Origin: Vibrio gelatinilyticus
Lineage (GTDB): Bacteria; Pseudomonadota; Gammaproteobacteria; Enterobacterales; Vibrionaceae
DNA length: 64,000 nt
Direction: 5' to 3'
Assembly (NCBI RefSeq): GCF_022836845.1
Contig: NZ_JAJNNZ010000009.1
Span: 1-64,000 of the forward strand
Shown: piece after piece, positions 16,930-25,354 of the stretch
Position numbering within the stretch: the first letter of the stretch is position 1
Layout: the number at the start of each line of letters is the position of its first letter
Made by a program: the position numbers and the translations under genes
Notes under the pieces: model-generated
Database searches by the model: none
What the model saw: only the letters and a program-made list of their open reading frames with translations
What the model was told of the DNA's origin: nothing

Positions 16930-19044
16930 TTAACCGGTAGCTCGAACTTTACCTTGTTTCAAGTCATTGAGAACTTTTTCTTTCGGACCATCGGCAATAA
17001 TAGATCCTTTTTCCATGACGATGACTCGATCGACAACATCTAGCATGGACGTTTTGTGTGTAATCAAAAGCAAAGTTTCAGAGCTACGCAACTGTTTGAG
17101 TTGATTCTTTATGTGCATTTCTGAGCGGTTGTCCATCGAACTGGTAGGCTCATCCATGATAAGAATTGGCGGCCTTGCAAGAAACGCGCGAGCTACCGCG
17201 ACAGCTTGTCTCTGTCCTCCAGAAAGCAATAACCCACCTTCTCCAACTTGTCGCTCAAGGCCCGCTGGATCTTGCTGAGTAAAGACAGTGACACCTGCTC
17301 TATTAGCCGCATCCATGACATCACGGTCGTCAACTAAAGGACGCCCTAATGTAATATTGTCGCGTATCGTACCATAGAAGAGAGCGCAATCTTGCGGTAC
17401 GCAGCCTATATTGCGCCTGACATCGACATGGTGAAGTTGTTCTATGTCAGTATCATCGATGCGCACATGACCCTCTATGGGCTTATACAGGCCCATAATA
17501 AGGCGCTCTAGTGTCGTTTTTCCAGAACCTATGCGGCCAATGATGGCAACTTTTTCTCCAGGATTTATGGTAAGTGTCAGGTCCCTAATTGAAGCAATAG
17601 GTGAATCAGGATAATTGAAGGTAACACGGTCCAGCTCAATTTTCCCATGGATTATAGGTCGATGAATGTAGCGCTTACCAACTTCTTGTTCGTCGGGCAT
17701 CTCCATCACTTGTTCGATGATAGTCATCGAAGACTTTGCTTGATTGTAGCGTGTCGAAAGTAAAGATAGCTGAACTAAAGGACCAATGGCACGGCCACTT
17801 AACATGGTCGCAGCGATAAGCCCCCCCATAGTAAGTTCGCCCTCTGCGATAAGATAAACGCCAAGAATAATCATCCCAATATTGGAGGCTTGTTGAACAA
17901 ATCCGGCGGTGTTTTGGATACCATCAGTGATCCTGCGACTCTTGATATTCCAGTTAGCCATATGAGCTACGGCTTCTTCCCAGCGATACTGGTACTGACT
18001 TTGAGCACCAAATATTTTCACGGTTTCTAAGCCTGCCAGACTCTCAATGAGATTCGCGTATTTTTGCGAGGCGAGACGAGAACCCTCTTCGATCGTTCTT
18101 CTTAGAGGCCCCTGAATGAGCAATGAATAGATGACCAAAATAATTACGCCGACTATCGGTATGATGACGAGGTTACCAGCCATCAGCCAGATAAGGACCA
18201 AAAACAAGATAGCGAAGGGAAGGTCTATCAATGAAGAGATAGTTGCCGACGTGAAAAACTCCCGGATGGACTCAAATTCTTGCAGGTGTCTGGCAAACGC
18301 GCCAACCGAAGGTGGGCGAGATTCCATTCTTATTCCCATTACTTTGCTAAATAATTTTGAGGAAATGAGAATGTCTGACTTTTTACCCGCGACATCGATA
18401 AAGTAGCTTCGCAATAATTTGAGCAACAAGTCAAAGAGAAAAACGATGAAAATACCGACGGCAAGCACCCAAAGGGTTTCGAAGGCGAGGTTAGGAACGA
18501 CTTTATCATAGACTAGCCGCGTAAACATTGGGGCTGCGACAGCGAAAACGTTTATTAGAATAGAAGCGACCAAAACGTCACGGTAGATGTTTTTTGATTC
18601 CCAAATTGTGCCCCAAAACCAATGACCATCGCGTGTTTTCAAAACCTCGGGTGAACGTTCATCATAACGAAACTGTTTCTTTACTAGGAAATAGCGGCCA
18701 ATATATTGGCTTTCTAATTCGTCAAGTGGTATTGCGATGGGCACCATTCCTGATTCAAGGGTGATAACCTCGGCCTCTTGTGTATCTGGGCTTATGCTGT
18801 TCAGCACACAAGCGTCGCCATTTCTTAAAAGCAACACGACGGGTAAAGTAATTGCTGGAATACTGGCGAGCGAAGCACGATTTTCTTTGGCGACTAAACC
18901 AGCACGCTCGGCAGAGCGAGGAAAAAGAAAAGGTGTCAGTTTTCCTTCGGACAGGGGAAGTCCAGTCACCAGAGCATCTGGTGAGTTGGCTAGGCCATAA
19001 TAACGGCTGATGTAGATAAGCGAATTCAGTAATGGATCTTGCAT
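16930..19044 (-). CDS. lapB: Type I secretion ABC transporter LapB
   Basis: 704 residues, inner membrane. Residues ~1-130 form a C39-peptidase-like domain (PLLNSLIYISRYYG) without the catalytic Cys, as in exporters of RTX adhesins that do not cleave their cargo. Six membrane helices follow (~160-430). The nucleotide-binding domain has Walker A GRIGSGKTT, signature LLLSGGQRQ and Walker B ILIMDEPTSSMD. It should energise export of the adhesin at 1-1425 with LapC and a TolC-like outer-membrane protein not present here. It is last in lapC-lapG-lapD-lapB, 15 bases after lapD. Confidence 0.93.
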   Translation of the reverse strand: MQDPLLNSLIYISRYYGLANSPDALVTGLPLSEGKLTPFLFPRSAERAGLVAKENRASLASIPAITLPVVLLLRNGDACVLNSISPDTQEAEVITLESGMVPIAIPLDELESQYIGRYFLVKKQFRYDERSPEVLKTRDGHWFWGTIWESKNIYRDVLVASILINVFAVAAPMFTRLVYDKVVPNLAFETLWVLAVGIFIVFLFDLLLKLLRSYFIDVAGKKSDILISSKLFSKVMGIRMESRPPSVGAFARHLQEFESIREFFTSATISSLIDLPFAILFLVLIWLMAGNLVIIPIVGVIILVIYSLLIQGPLRRTIEEGSRLASQKYANLIESLAGLETVKIFGAQSQYQYRWEEAVAHMANWNIKSRRITDGIQNTAGFVQQASNIGMIILGVYLIAEGELTMGGLIAATMLSGRAIGPLVQLSLLSTRYNQAKSSMTIIEQVMEMPDEQEVGKRYIHRPIIHGKIELDRVTFNYPDSPIASIRDLTLTINPGEKVAIIGRIGSGKTTLERLIMGLYKPIEGHVRIDDTDIEQLHHVDVRRNIGCVPQDCALFYGTIRDNITLGRPLVDDRDVMDAANRAGVTVFTQQDPAGLERQVGEGGLLLSGGQRQAVAVARAFLARPPILIMDEPTSSMDNRSEMHIKNQLKQLRSSETLLLITHKTSMLDVVDRVIVMEKGSIIADGPKEKVLNDLKQGKVRATG

Positions 19045-19059
19045 TCGTTGTGCGCCCGG

Positions 19060-20970
19060 TTATTTGTCAACGATAAAGCCTTGGAAGACTTCAATAAAGT
19101 GCTCAGACAAAAAGTCTAATTGCGTTTGAGTTTCGACTCGCGAAGCAATGGTTTTTATTCCTAAGTTATGCGCTGTGCGGCAGATAGACGTCAATGTGAA
19201 CTTTTGTTTCTCGTCATCAAGTTGATGGGTGTAGAGATAATCAAGCTTGACATAATCAGGTCTGAATTCATTAATATACTCAAGGGAATGGAAGTTGCGA
19301 CCGTAATTATCTACCCCGAATTTGGCACCTTCGTTTCTTAATGCATTACAAAATAGCGCAGTATGGTGAGGGTTACTGACGAAGCAACTTTCTGGTATTT
19401 CAAAATGAAGTTTGTTGGTTATGCCCTTGTGCTTGGCCAACACTTGACTGATCCAACGGATGAAGCTCGGCTGTCCAATACTGCTAGGTGCGATATTTAT
19501 GGCAACTGGGTCGGTAAGTTCGCCTGCTTCAATTTTGTCGATAATGGATATGATTACATACTCATCAAAGATGTGGCTGGCATTGAGTTGTTCTAATGCG
19601 AGAAGATACTGGTTAGCGGCATAACGTTCGCCGTCATTTTCAATCGCAGAGAATACTTCTTTGTGATAGGTTTCGCCCCAACTGCTGTTAGCAGATTGGA
19701 AGCGGAACGCCACCCAATCATTACTGATGGCTTCTTCAACAAGACTACGCCATTCCTGCTTACCTAAAATAACGCCTGAATTTTCGCTAGACAGATAACC
19801 AAATTCTAGTTCTGGATCAGCCTTCGCTTTGGTTAAGGAATTATCAAGCATAGACAACATTTGTGTGGAATTTTTGCGTTGTTCGTTAAATACAATACCA
19901 AGGGAGGCTTTTGCTTTTGACAAACCAGTAGGATCTGAGTTTAGATCTTGAACACAACTTATTACATTGCTCGCGACATTTTTAAGTTCGTCATCATCGA
20001 TATTAGGGAAAATGAAACCAAATTCATCGGTCGAGATACGTGCAATGATGGCGTTGGGGATGTTAATCGTCGTCGACAATAGATCTGCAAGCTCTTTTAT
20101 CAAACCATCCCCAGCTTCATAACCATCCGCTTTGTAGATTTGTTTAATAAACTGAGCTTGAAGTATGGCTACGCCACCACGTGACGATTCCGACAACCAC
20201 TGGTTGAGCTGACCCATGAAAAACGCACGGTTACCTAAGTGAGATACCGGATCCATATAGGCTCGCTCGCGCAGCTTTTGTGCCTCTTTCGCTTGCTGTT
20301 TAAACGAGGCCTCAACTTGAGCTGACATGCTATTGATGCCATCAACAACCGCAATCAAATCTTGAGTTTTTGGTCGAGATAGAGGCTCACCAAATTGTTT
20401 ATTAGCCACTTGTTCCATCTTACTAACGATCGCCCGTAACGGCCTCAAAGCGCGTTTTAACATGAAAGTAATCGCTAACAAACCAAAGATGAAAATGAGA
20501 CTAAAAGCAAAGCTCAGCCGTTCGAAAGCTTTCCATAATTGCGAATAGGCTTCACCAGGATGGCTCACAATTTCCACCTCGGCCAATTGCAACCAACCGC
20601 TTGTCACCACACGGCTATCGTGGATCTTTTGAAACAAATTTAAGTTTGTGAACCATGATGGAACATCGTTTGGTTGAATAGGGTAGGTCCGGACAATCTC
20701 TTCATTGGTTTCTAGAAAAACCAATTTTACCGATGAGTATGAGCTGCCATCGAATAAGGCGTTGATGACCGATTCAACGGCAACGGTGTCATGTGCCTTT
20801 AAATAGGGTGCCAAAGCCAAGCCCACCGTATTGATGGTGTTATTTACTTCTGAGCGTTGTTGAATTTCAAGGTTATTCCTTGTTGTGCTAAATTCAATAA
20901 CGAACACTGACGTCAAAAGCAGTACAAAGACTGCAATCATGCCAACCACTAACTGTTTGTATAGAGTCAT
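19060..20970 (-). CDS. lapD: c-di-GMP receptor LapD (degenerate GGDEF-EAL)
   Basis: 636 residues. A membrane helix (~7-27), a LapD/MoxY-type periplasmic domain with a conserved W-rich output region, a second helix (~150-170), a HAMP domain (~172-225), then GGDEF and EAL domains. The GGDEF signature is degraded to ISTDEF, and EAL appears as AFRFQ, so neither synthesis nor hydrolysis of c-di-GMP is expected. In LapD proteins such an EAL domain binds c-di-GMP and passes the signal outward, where the periplasmic domain traps LapG and so keeps the adhesin on the cell. It overlaps functionally with lapG, 5 bases away. Confidence 0.93.
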   Translation of the reverse strand: MTLYKQLVVGMIAVFVLLLTSVFVIEFSTTRNNLEIQQRSEVNNTINTVGLALAPYLKAHDTVAVESVINALFDGSSYSSVKLVFLETNEEIVRTYPIQPNDVPSWFTNLNLFQKIHDSRVVTSGWLQLAEVEIVSHPGEAYSQLWKAFERLSFAFSLIFIFGLLAITFMLKRALRPLRAIVSKMEQVANKQFGEPLSRPKTQDLIAVVDGINSMSAQVEASFKQQAKEAQKLRERAYMDPVSHLGNRAFFMGQLNQWLSESSRGGVAILQAQFIKQIYKADGYEAGDGLIKELADLLSTTINIPNAIIARISTDEFGFIFPNIDDDELKNVASNVISCVQDLNSDPTGLSKAKASLGIVFNEQRKNSTQMLSMLDNSLTKAKADPELEFGYLSSENSGVILGKQEWRSLVEEAISNDWVAFRFQSANSSWGETYHKEVFSAIENDGERYAANQYLLALEQLNASHIFDEYVIISIIDKIEAGELTDPVAINIAPSSIGQPSFIRWISQVLAKHKGITNKLHFEIPESCFVSNPHHTALFCNALRNEGAKFGVDNYGRNFHSLEYINEFRPDYVKLDYLYTHQLDDEKQKFTLTSICRTAHNLGIKTIASRVETQTQLDFLSEHFIEVFQGFIVDK

Positions 20971-20975
20971 AATAT

Positions 20976-21671
20976 TTACTCGTCGTAACTAACCTTTGGT
21001 TTCCTTAATTCCAATGAGCGCTTTCTATCGCGCAAATCGTTCCATAATTTAAGTCGTGACGACTTGCCTGCCAGTTTGCCTTGAGTGGTTTTCATTACCC
21101 ATAGGTTTCGACCGTTAAAGCTGTAGATCGGCAGTAAATCATTACGTTTTGATGCAAGCTTAATCTCTCCGATTAAGTTATCTAAAATGATCGGTTCTGA
21201 TCTTGGTGTTTCATAATAAGCAAGTACCATATGAAATTGATTCAGTTCTATGGCCTTGACGTAGACTAATCGCAATTTCTTATCTGAGACACCAAGCTCT
21301 AGCAGCGAGAAGTACTTTGCAATCGTGAAATCTTCACAATCGCCGGCATTGCTACCAAGAAATTCAAGTGGTGTTGCCCAATAGTCCTTTCTACCCCACA
21401 AATCGATATCATCAACAAAGTACAGCTGATTAAAAAACTGATTAACTTGCTCGAGTTGAACTTGCTCGGGTTGACCTTGCAACTCGGATATCAAGTGGCG
21501 CCAGGTTTCTGTTCGTAGTCCAGCTCGAGGTCCATACTTTTGGGAAACGGCGTCAACCCATTGTTGTTCTTGCCGATTCAATGCTTCACTATGCCCACCA
21601 GCGAATAACATCATGCTGGTTATGATAACGGTGAGGGTTTTTCGACTAAGCTGCGTTACATCCTTGATCAC
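20976..21671 (-). CDS. lapG: Periplasmic adhesin protease LapG
   Basis: 231 residues; hydrophobic signal segment at ~10-30. It is a bacterial transglutaminase-like cysteine proteinase. The catalytic triad is visible: Cys112 in NAGDCEDF, His147 in QFHMVLAYY, Asp164 in IILDNL. Asp111 and Glu113 correspond to the calcium-binding pair in LapG. When c-di-GMP is low, LapG is freed by LapD and cuts the adhesin after the retention module at a (T/P/A)AAG site; the adhesin at the window start has PAAG. It lies 10 bases after lapC. Confidence 0.94.
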   Translation of the reverse strand: MIKDVTQLSRKTLTVIITSMMLFAGGHSEALNRQEQQWVDAVSQKYGPRAGLRTETWRHLISELQGQPEQVQLEQVNQFFNQLYFVDDIDLWGRKDYWATPLEFLGSNAGDCEDFTIAKYFSLLELGVSDKKLRLVYVKAIELNQFHMVLAYYETPRSEPIILDNLIGEIKLASKRNDLLPIYSFNGRNLWVMKTTQGKLAGKSSRLKLWNDLRDRKRSLELRKPKVSYDE

Positions 21672-21681
21672 AATTTGGTCA

Positions 21682-23073
21682 CTACTCTCTTAAGGCATTG
21701 GTTTGAGCACTGAGTATCGGTTTCAATAAATAATCCAGTACCGTTCGTTTCCCGGTAATAATATCCACTGACGCTGTCATACCGGGAATGATCGGTAACT
21801 CTTTGCCCCTTCCAAAATTGGTTACTTCGGTTCTGATCCTAACAATGTAGAAGCTGTTGCCTTCTTCGTCTTGAGTTGTATCCGCACTAATATGTTCTAA
21901 CGTGCCATCTAGTCCACCGTACTTGGTGAAATCGTAAGCGCTAAACTTAACGATGGCATGCAACCCTGGGCGCAGAAATGCAATATCTTTAGGAGCAATT
22001 TTCGCCTCGACCAATAAAGTGTCTTCATTGGGAACGATTTCGATGATATCCATACCTGGCTGGATAACGCCTCCAACAGTATTGATATTGAGCGTTTTCA
22101 CCGTGCCATTAACCGGAGATACCACGACTGTTCTATTCACACGATCCTCCAGTCCGACGGCAGACTCAGTCATAGAAGATAATTTGTCTTGTGCTTGGTT
22201 GAGTTTCTCTTGTTGCTCAGAACGAAATTGTTGAGCGGCATCGATGCGGCTTAGCATTGCTTCTCGAACCGCAGACCTTAAAGTCGGGATCTTTAGCTCT
22301 GTAGAGGTGAGTTCTCTTCGGGTGTCGTTGACCTGCCGCCTTAGTTTCAATAATTCGACTTTCGGGACGACACCTTCGTCGGCTAGTGGTGCGGTTATTT
22401 CTAACTCATTGCGTGCCAGATTATAACCTTCTCGAAGATTTCGGGCACGGGCCTGTAGTTCGATCAAATCCTGTTGCTTCTGCCTAACTTGCTGAGTTAT
22501 AACAGAAAGTTGGTTGTTCAGATTATTCAGATCTTGCTGGTACTCCGCTCGGTGACGCCGGACAAGCTTTGGTTGTTCTTGTTCAAAAACCGGAGGGAAA
22601 ACCAACTTATTGAAATCTAGAGAAACGGACTGTTGCCAGTTTGAGTTATCAAAATTTTTCTGGATCACAACACTGGTTAGTGATGCCGACAACTGCAGGA
22701 CACTTGCGGTTAGGTTGATCACTTGTTGTTCCCGTTCCCGAAAGTCGGAGCGAAAGCGTGTGTCGTCAATTAAGATCAATTGTTGACCCTCTTCGACCAA
22801 ATCACCTTCTCTAACCATGATTTTTTTGACTAGCCCGCCTTCAAGATTTTGGATAACTTGCACTTGAGAGGATGGAATGACTTTGCCTTGGCCCACCGTC
22901 ACTTTATCTATCTCTGCCCATTTGGCCCAAAAAACAGCAGCAATGAAAAACAAAAGCACAACCCACAGCATTATTTTGGCGCTGGTTGGTGTGCCTAAAA
23001 GGAGGGCGGCGGTTTTGTCGTCAACATATTCAAGCTCGGTATCGGACAGCTTATTATATTCATTTTTTCCCAT
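21682..23073 (-). CDS. lapC: Type I secretion membrane fusion protein LapC (HlyD family)
   Basis: 463 residues. One N-terminal membrane helix (~33-55, AKIMLWVVLLFFIAAVFWA), a biotinyl-lipoyl-like motif split around a long coiled-coil hairpin (~150-310, rich in Q, L, E and R), and a C-terminal HlyD beta-barrel with the motif VVSPVNGTVKTLNINTVGGVI. It links LapB to the outer-membrane channel across the periplasm. First gene of the operon; GGAACTTGAATG is a usable ribosome site. The upstream gap 23074-23471 should hold its promoter. Confidence 0.93.
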   Translation of the reverse strand: MGKNEYNKLSDTELEYVDDKTAALLLGTPTSAKIMLWVVLLFFIAAVFWAKWAEIDKVTVGQGKVIPSSQVQVIQNLEGGLVKKIMVREGDLVEEGQQLILIDDTRFRSDFREREQQVINLTASVLQLSASLTSVVIQKNFDNSNWQQSVSLDFNKLVFPPVFEQEQPKLVRRHRAEYQQDLNNLNNQLSVITQQVRQKQQDLIELQARARNLREGYNLARNELEITAPLADEGVVPKVELLKLRRQVNDTRRELTSTELKIPTLRSAVREAMLSRIDAAQQFRSEQQEKLNQAQDKLSSMTESAVGLEDRVNRTVVVSPVNGTVKTLNINTVGGVIQPGMDIIEIVPNEDTLLVEAKIAPKDIAFLRPGLHAIVKFSAYDFTKYGGLDGTLEHISADTTQDEEGNSFYIVRIRTEVTNFGRGKELPIIPGMTASVDIITGKRTVLDYLLKPILSAQTNALRE

Positions 23074-23471
23074 TCAAGTTCCTTTGGGATGGAAAAGTCA
23101 TAATTGTTAGATTTTATTACTTCCTTTAACAAAATGTAATCCGGTTAATCAAAAATATTGAGCGTAGGAATGAATTGAGCTTTTGTATGACTAAGTAAAT
23201 CAAACGTAGATCACATCTTCTTTTCCTGGCACCGTCACTCTCACATCAAATGCTTTATGTCTTTGTGAACATTGTTAATGATTAAAATTGTAGCAGTTAC
23301 AAGGTAAATATTGATGCGGTATTCATAGAATATGAGCCATTTTTGAGAACCAAAGCGCTACATCGATGAATCAAACGACAAACACACTCAAGTATTTACA
23401 GCAAATAATAGCTGTTACTTGTTTTCTTTTTCGTATAAGAGCAAAATCGAGGAAAAAATGAGGAGCGTAAC
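23074..23471. other. Divergent promoter region between lapC and pdxH
   Basis: 398 bases without a gene, separating two divergent transcripts. It is AT-rich and must contain both promoters. I see GAGGAGCG before pdxH as its ribosome site, but no clear operator or c-di-GMP riboswitch. Confidence 0.5.
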
Positions 23472-24110
23472 ATGAAAATTGCTGATATTCGTCGAGAGTA
23501 CATTAAGGGCGGTCTTAGACGAAAAGACCTTAAGGCGGATCCTATCGAGCAATTTAATTTGTGGCTAGAACAAGCTGTTGCCGCAAACCTAGAGGATCCG
23601 ACGGCAATGACGATAGCGACCGTCGATGAAAATGGGCAACCTTTCCAGCGTATCGTATTACTTAAAAATGTCGATAAAAACGGTTTTGTGTTCTACACCA
23701 ATTTAGGTAGCCGTAAAGCACAGCACATTGAAAATCACAACAAAGTAAGTATTCACTTTCCATGGCACACTCTAGAGCGTCAGGTGCACATCACTGGTGT
23801 TGCAGAAAAGCTTTCTGCGGTAGAGAACATGAAATATTTCACCTCTAGACCGAAAGAGAGCCAATTAGCTGCATGGGCCAGCAAGCAGAGCAGCCGCCTG
23901 TCGACTCGTGGTGTGTTAGAAGGCAAGTATTTAGAGCTCAAGCAGAAATTTGCAAAAGGTGAAATTCCTATCCCAACATTCTGGGGTGGCTACCGAATTC
24001 GACCTGAATCAATTGAATTTTGGCAAGGTGGTGAACACCGACTTCATGACCGATTCTTGTTTACTGATGCTGGGGAAGGTCATTGGGACGTTGAACGCCT
24101 AGCGCCATAG
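23472..24110 (+). CDS. pdxH: Pyridoxamine 5'-phosphate oxidase
   Basis: 212 residues (E. coli 218). It oxidises pyridoxine or pyridoxamine 5'-phosphate to pyridoxal phosphate with FMN and oxygen. Family signatures are clear: [20 protein letters not shown] at the start, [25 protein letters not shown] (FMN contact), [19 protein letters not shown], and the C-terminal [24 protein letters not shown] with the active-site RxxxxEFWxG. It runs alone, divergent from the lap operon. Confidence 0.96.
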   Translation: MKIADIRREYIKGGLRRKDLKADPIEQFNLWLEQAVAANLEDPTAMTIATVDENGQPFQRIVLLKNVDKNGFVFYTNLGSRKAQHIENHNKVSIHFPWHTLERQVHITGVAEKLSAVENMKYFTSRPKESQLAAWASKQSSRLSTRGVLEGKYLELKQKFAKGEIPIPTFWGGYRIRPESIEFWQGGEHRLHDRFLFTDAGEGHWDVERLAP

Positions 24111-24177
24111 ATTGTGTTGATGTGGGCCTAAGAAAGCCTCGATAAATTCAAGTGACAAAGGCCGTAAGTTTTGTGTT

Positions 24178-24207
24178 CTTGATCATTGTTCCGGAAGGTT
24201 GATCAAG
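24178..24207. promoter_or_regulatory. 30-bp palindrome CTTGATCA-N3-TTCCGGAA-N3-TGATCAAG
   Basis: The outer arms (CTTGATCA and TGATCAAG) and the centre (TTCCGGAA) are perfectly symmetrical. It ends 53 bases before the chosen start of the AraC-type gene, where an operator is expected. It also resembles origin elements at 9567 and 9639 and the half-site at 4980-4996. Either the AraC-type protein or RctB could be its ligand. Confidence 0.6.
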
Positions 24208-24260
24208 AGGTGATCCGTTGGGAATGGCTTCTTGATCAAATAGATTTAACTGAGGTGGGT

Positions 24261-25043
24261 ATGTCTGAACATTCGAAGGATCCACTACCAGCCCAAATTG
24301 TGCAGCTTCCTGCTTATATGTCTTCTCATGACCACCAGTATAGTCAAGTGGTGGTCGGGCTAAAAGGACAGGCGGAGTTTGAGGTTGGCGGTGTTGGCAA
24401 TCTCGTCGGCCCCGGACAAGGTTGTGTCGTGACCGCTGGTCTTGATCATGCTTTCGGTGGTACCGTTGACGAGCCAGATATCTTAGTTCTGAATTTACCG
24501 ATCCCGAATGACAACGATCCCTTAGTTCTTAATCGAATTAATGAACTATCTCAGGGGGATATCTACTTTCAGCTGGACAGTCAGATTCAAAAGTTGATCC
24601 GTATGCTGGTGCAAGAAATGACGGCAAACCCTGATGATCTACTACTTAGTCGCGCCTGTAATGATACGGTTGTTGCTTTATTGCAAAGGCATATTCTGTC
24701 TTTTAAGGGTAATCATCGAGAATCACGTTTTGATCTGGCACAAATCGATCGCTATATCGATCAACACCTTTCACGCGGTATTACCGTCTCCCAATTAGCT
24801 GGAAGTGTCTTTCTCGGAGAGAGCCAGTTTTACGCTCTGTTTAAGGAGCAACTTGGTATCACGCCTCATCAATATGTGTTAGGTAAACGCATCGATGCAG
24901 CAAAAACGTTGATTGAGCAAGGCCGTCTAAGCCTTGGTCAGGTCGCCGAGCTTACCGGCTTTTCTGGACAAAGTACTTTCTCTCACGCATTCGCACGCCT
25001 GCAAGGAATTTCTCCATCTCAGTATAAGCGTCGCTTTCGCTAG
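24261..25043 (+). CDS. AraC-family regulator of the proline-utilisation locus
   Basis: 260 residues from the ATG at 24261, chosen because GAGGTG precedes it at good distance; longer readings start at TTG or GTG inside or next to the palindrome. The N-terminal part is a cupin (SSHDHQYSQVVVGLKGQAEFEVGG, then GLDHAFGG). The C-terminal AraC/XylS domain has two helix-turn-helix units (ITVSQLAGSVFLGESQFYALFKEQLGITPHQYV and LGQVAELTGFSGQSTFSHAFARLQGISPSQYKRRF). The PutA downstream lacks a DNA-binding domain, so this protein is the likely proline-responsive activator of putA and putP. Confidence 0.85.
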   Translation: MSEHSKDPLPAQIVQLPAYMSSHDHQYSQVVVGLKGQAEFEVGGVGNLVGPGQGCVVTAGLDHAFGGTVDEPDILVLNLPIPNDNDPLVLNRINELSQGDIYFQLDSQIQKLIRMLVQEMTANPDDLLLSRACNDTVVALLQRHILSFKGNHRESRFDLAQIDRYIDQHLSRGITVSQLAGSVFLGESQFYALFKEQLGITPHQYVLGKRIDAAKTLIEQGRLSLGQVAELTGFSGQSTFSHAFARLQGISPSQYKRRFR

Positions 25044-25354
25044 TGTAACAACGCACACTCTTTTTCTCTCTTCGATTTCTACGGTATGAGTCAGCCTTGT
25101 ACCGCAAACCCGTCTTATGCTGTAAACCTATTAAATTGGAATATCTATTGAAACATTATGTTAATTTGGTTACATAAAGCCACAGGTGATTTTAATATTA
25201 TCGCTGTGAGCTTGTGTTTGTTTTGTTAATAAGCATAGAAAACAGCAAAAAACTCGGAGGTTTTGACAAGTATTCAATAACAACTCAAAATACACTGCGT
25301 GCCATTGTAGAAGCTCTACTTGTTGTTTTAGTAGAGACAGAGAGAGGAAAACGC
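25044..25354. promoter_or_regulatory. putA upstream region
   Basis: 311 bases. A candidate -35, TTGACA, lies at about 25263 with an A/T-rich stretch (CAAAAT) 17 bases later. AGAGAGG precedes the putA ATG. No terminator for the AraC-type gene is obvious, so read-through into putA is possible. Confidence 0.4.

Noticed and set aside
24186..24260. Longer N-terminus of the AraC-type protein
   Set aside because: It begins with TTG inside the 30-bp palindrome and has no ribosome site, whereas the ATG at 24261 has GAGGTG.
25214..25354. 47-residue N-terminal extension of PutA
   Set aside because: It does not resemble PutA or the ribbon-helix-helix domain, and AGAGAGG marks the ATG at 25355.
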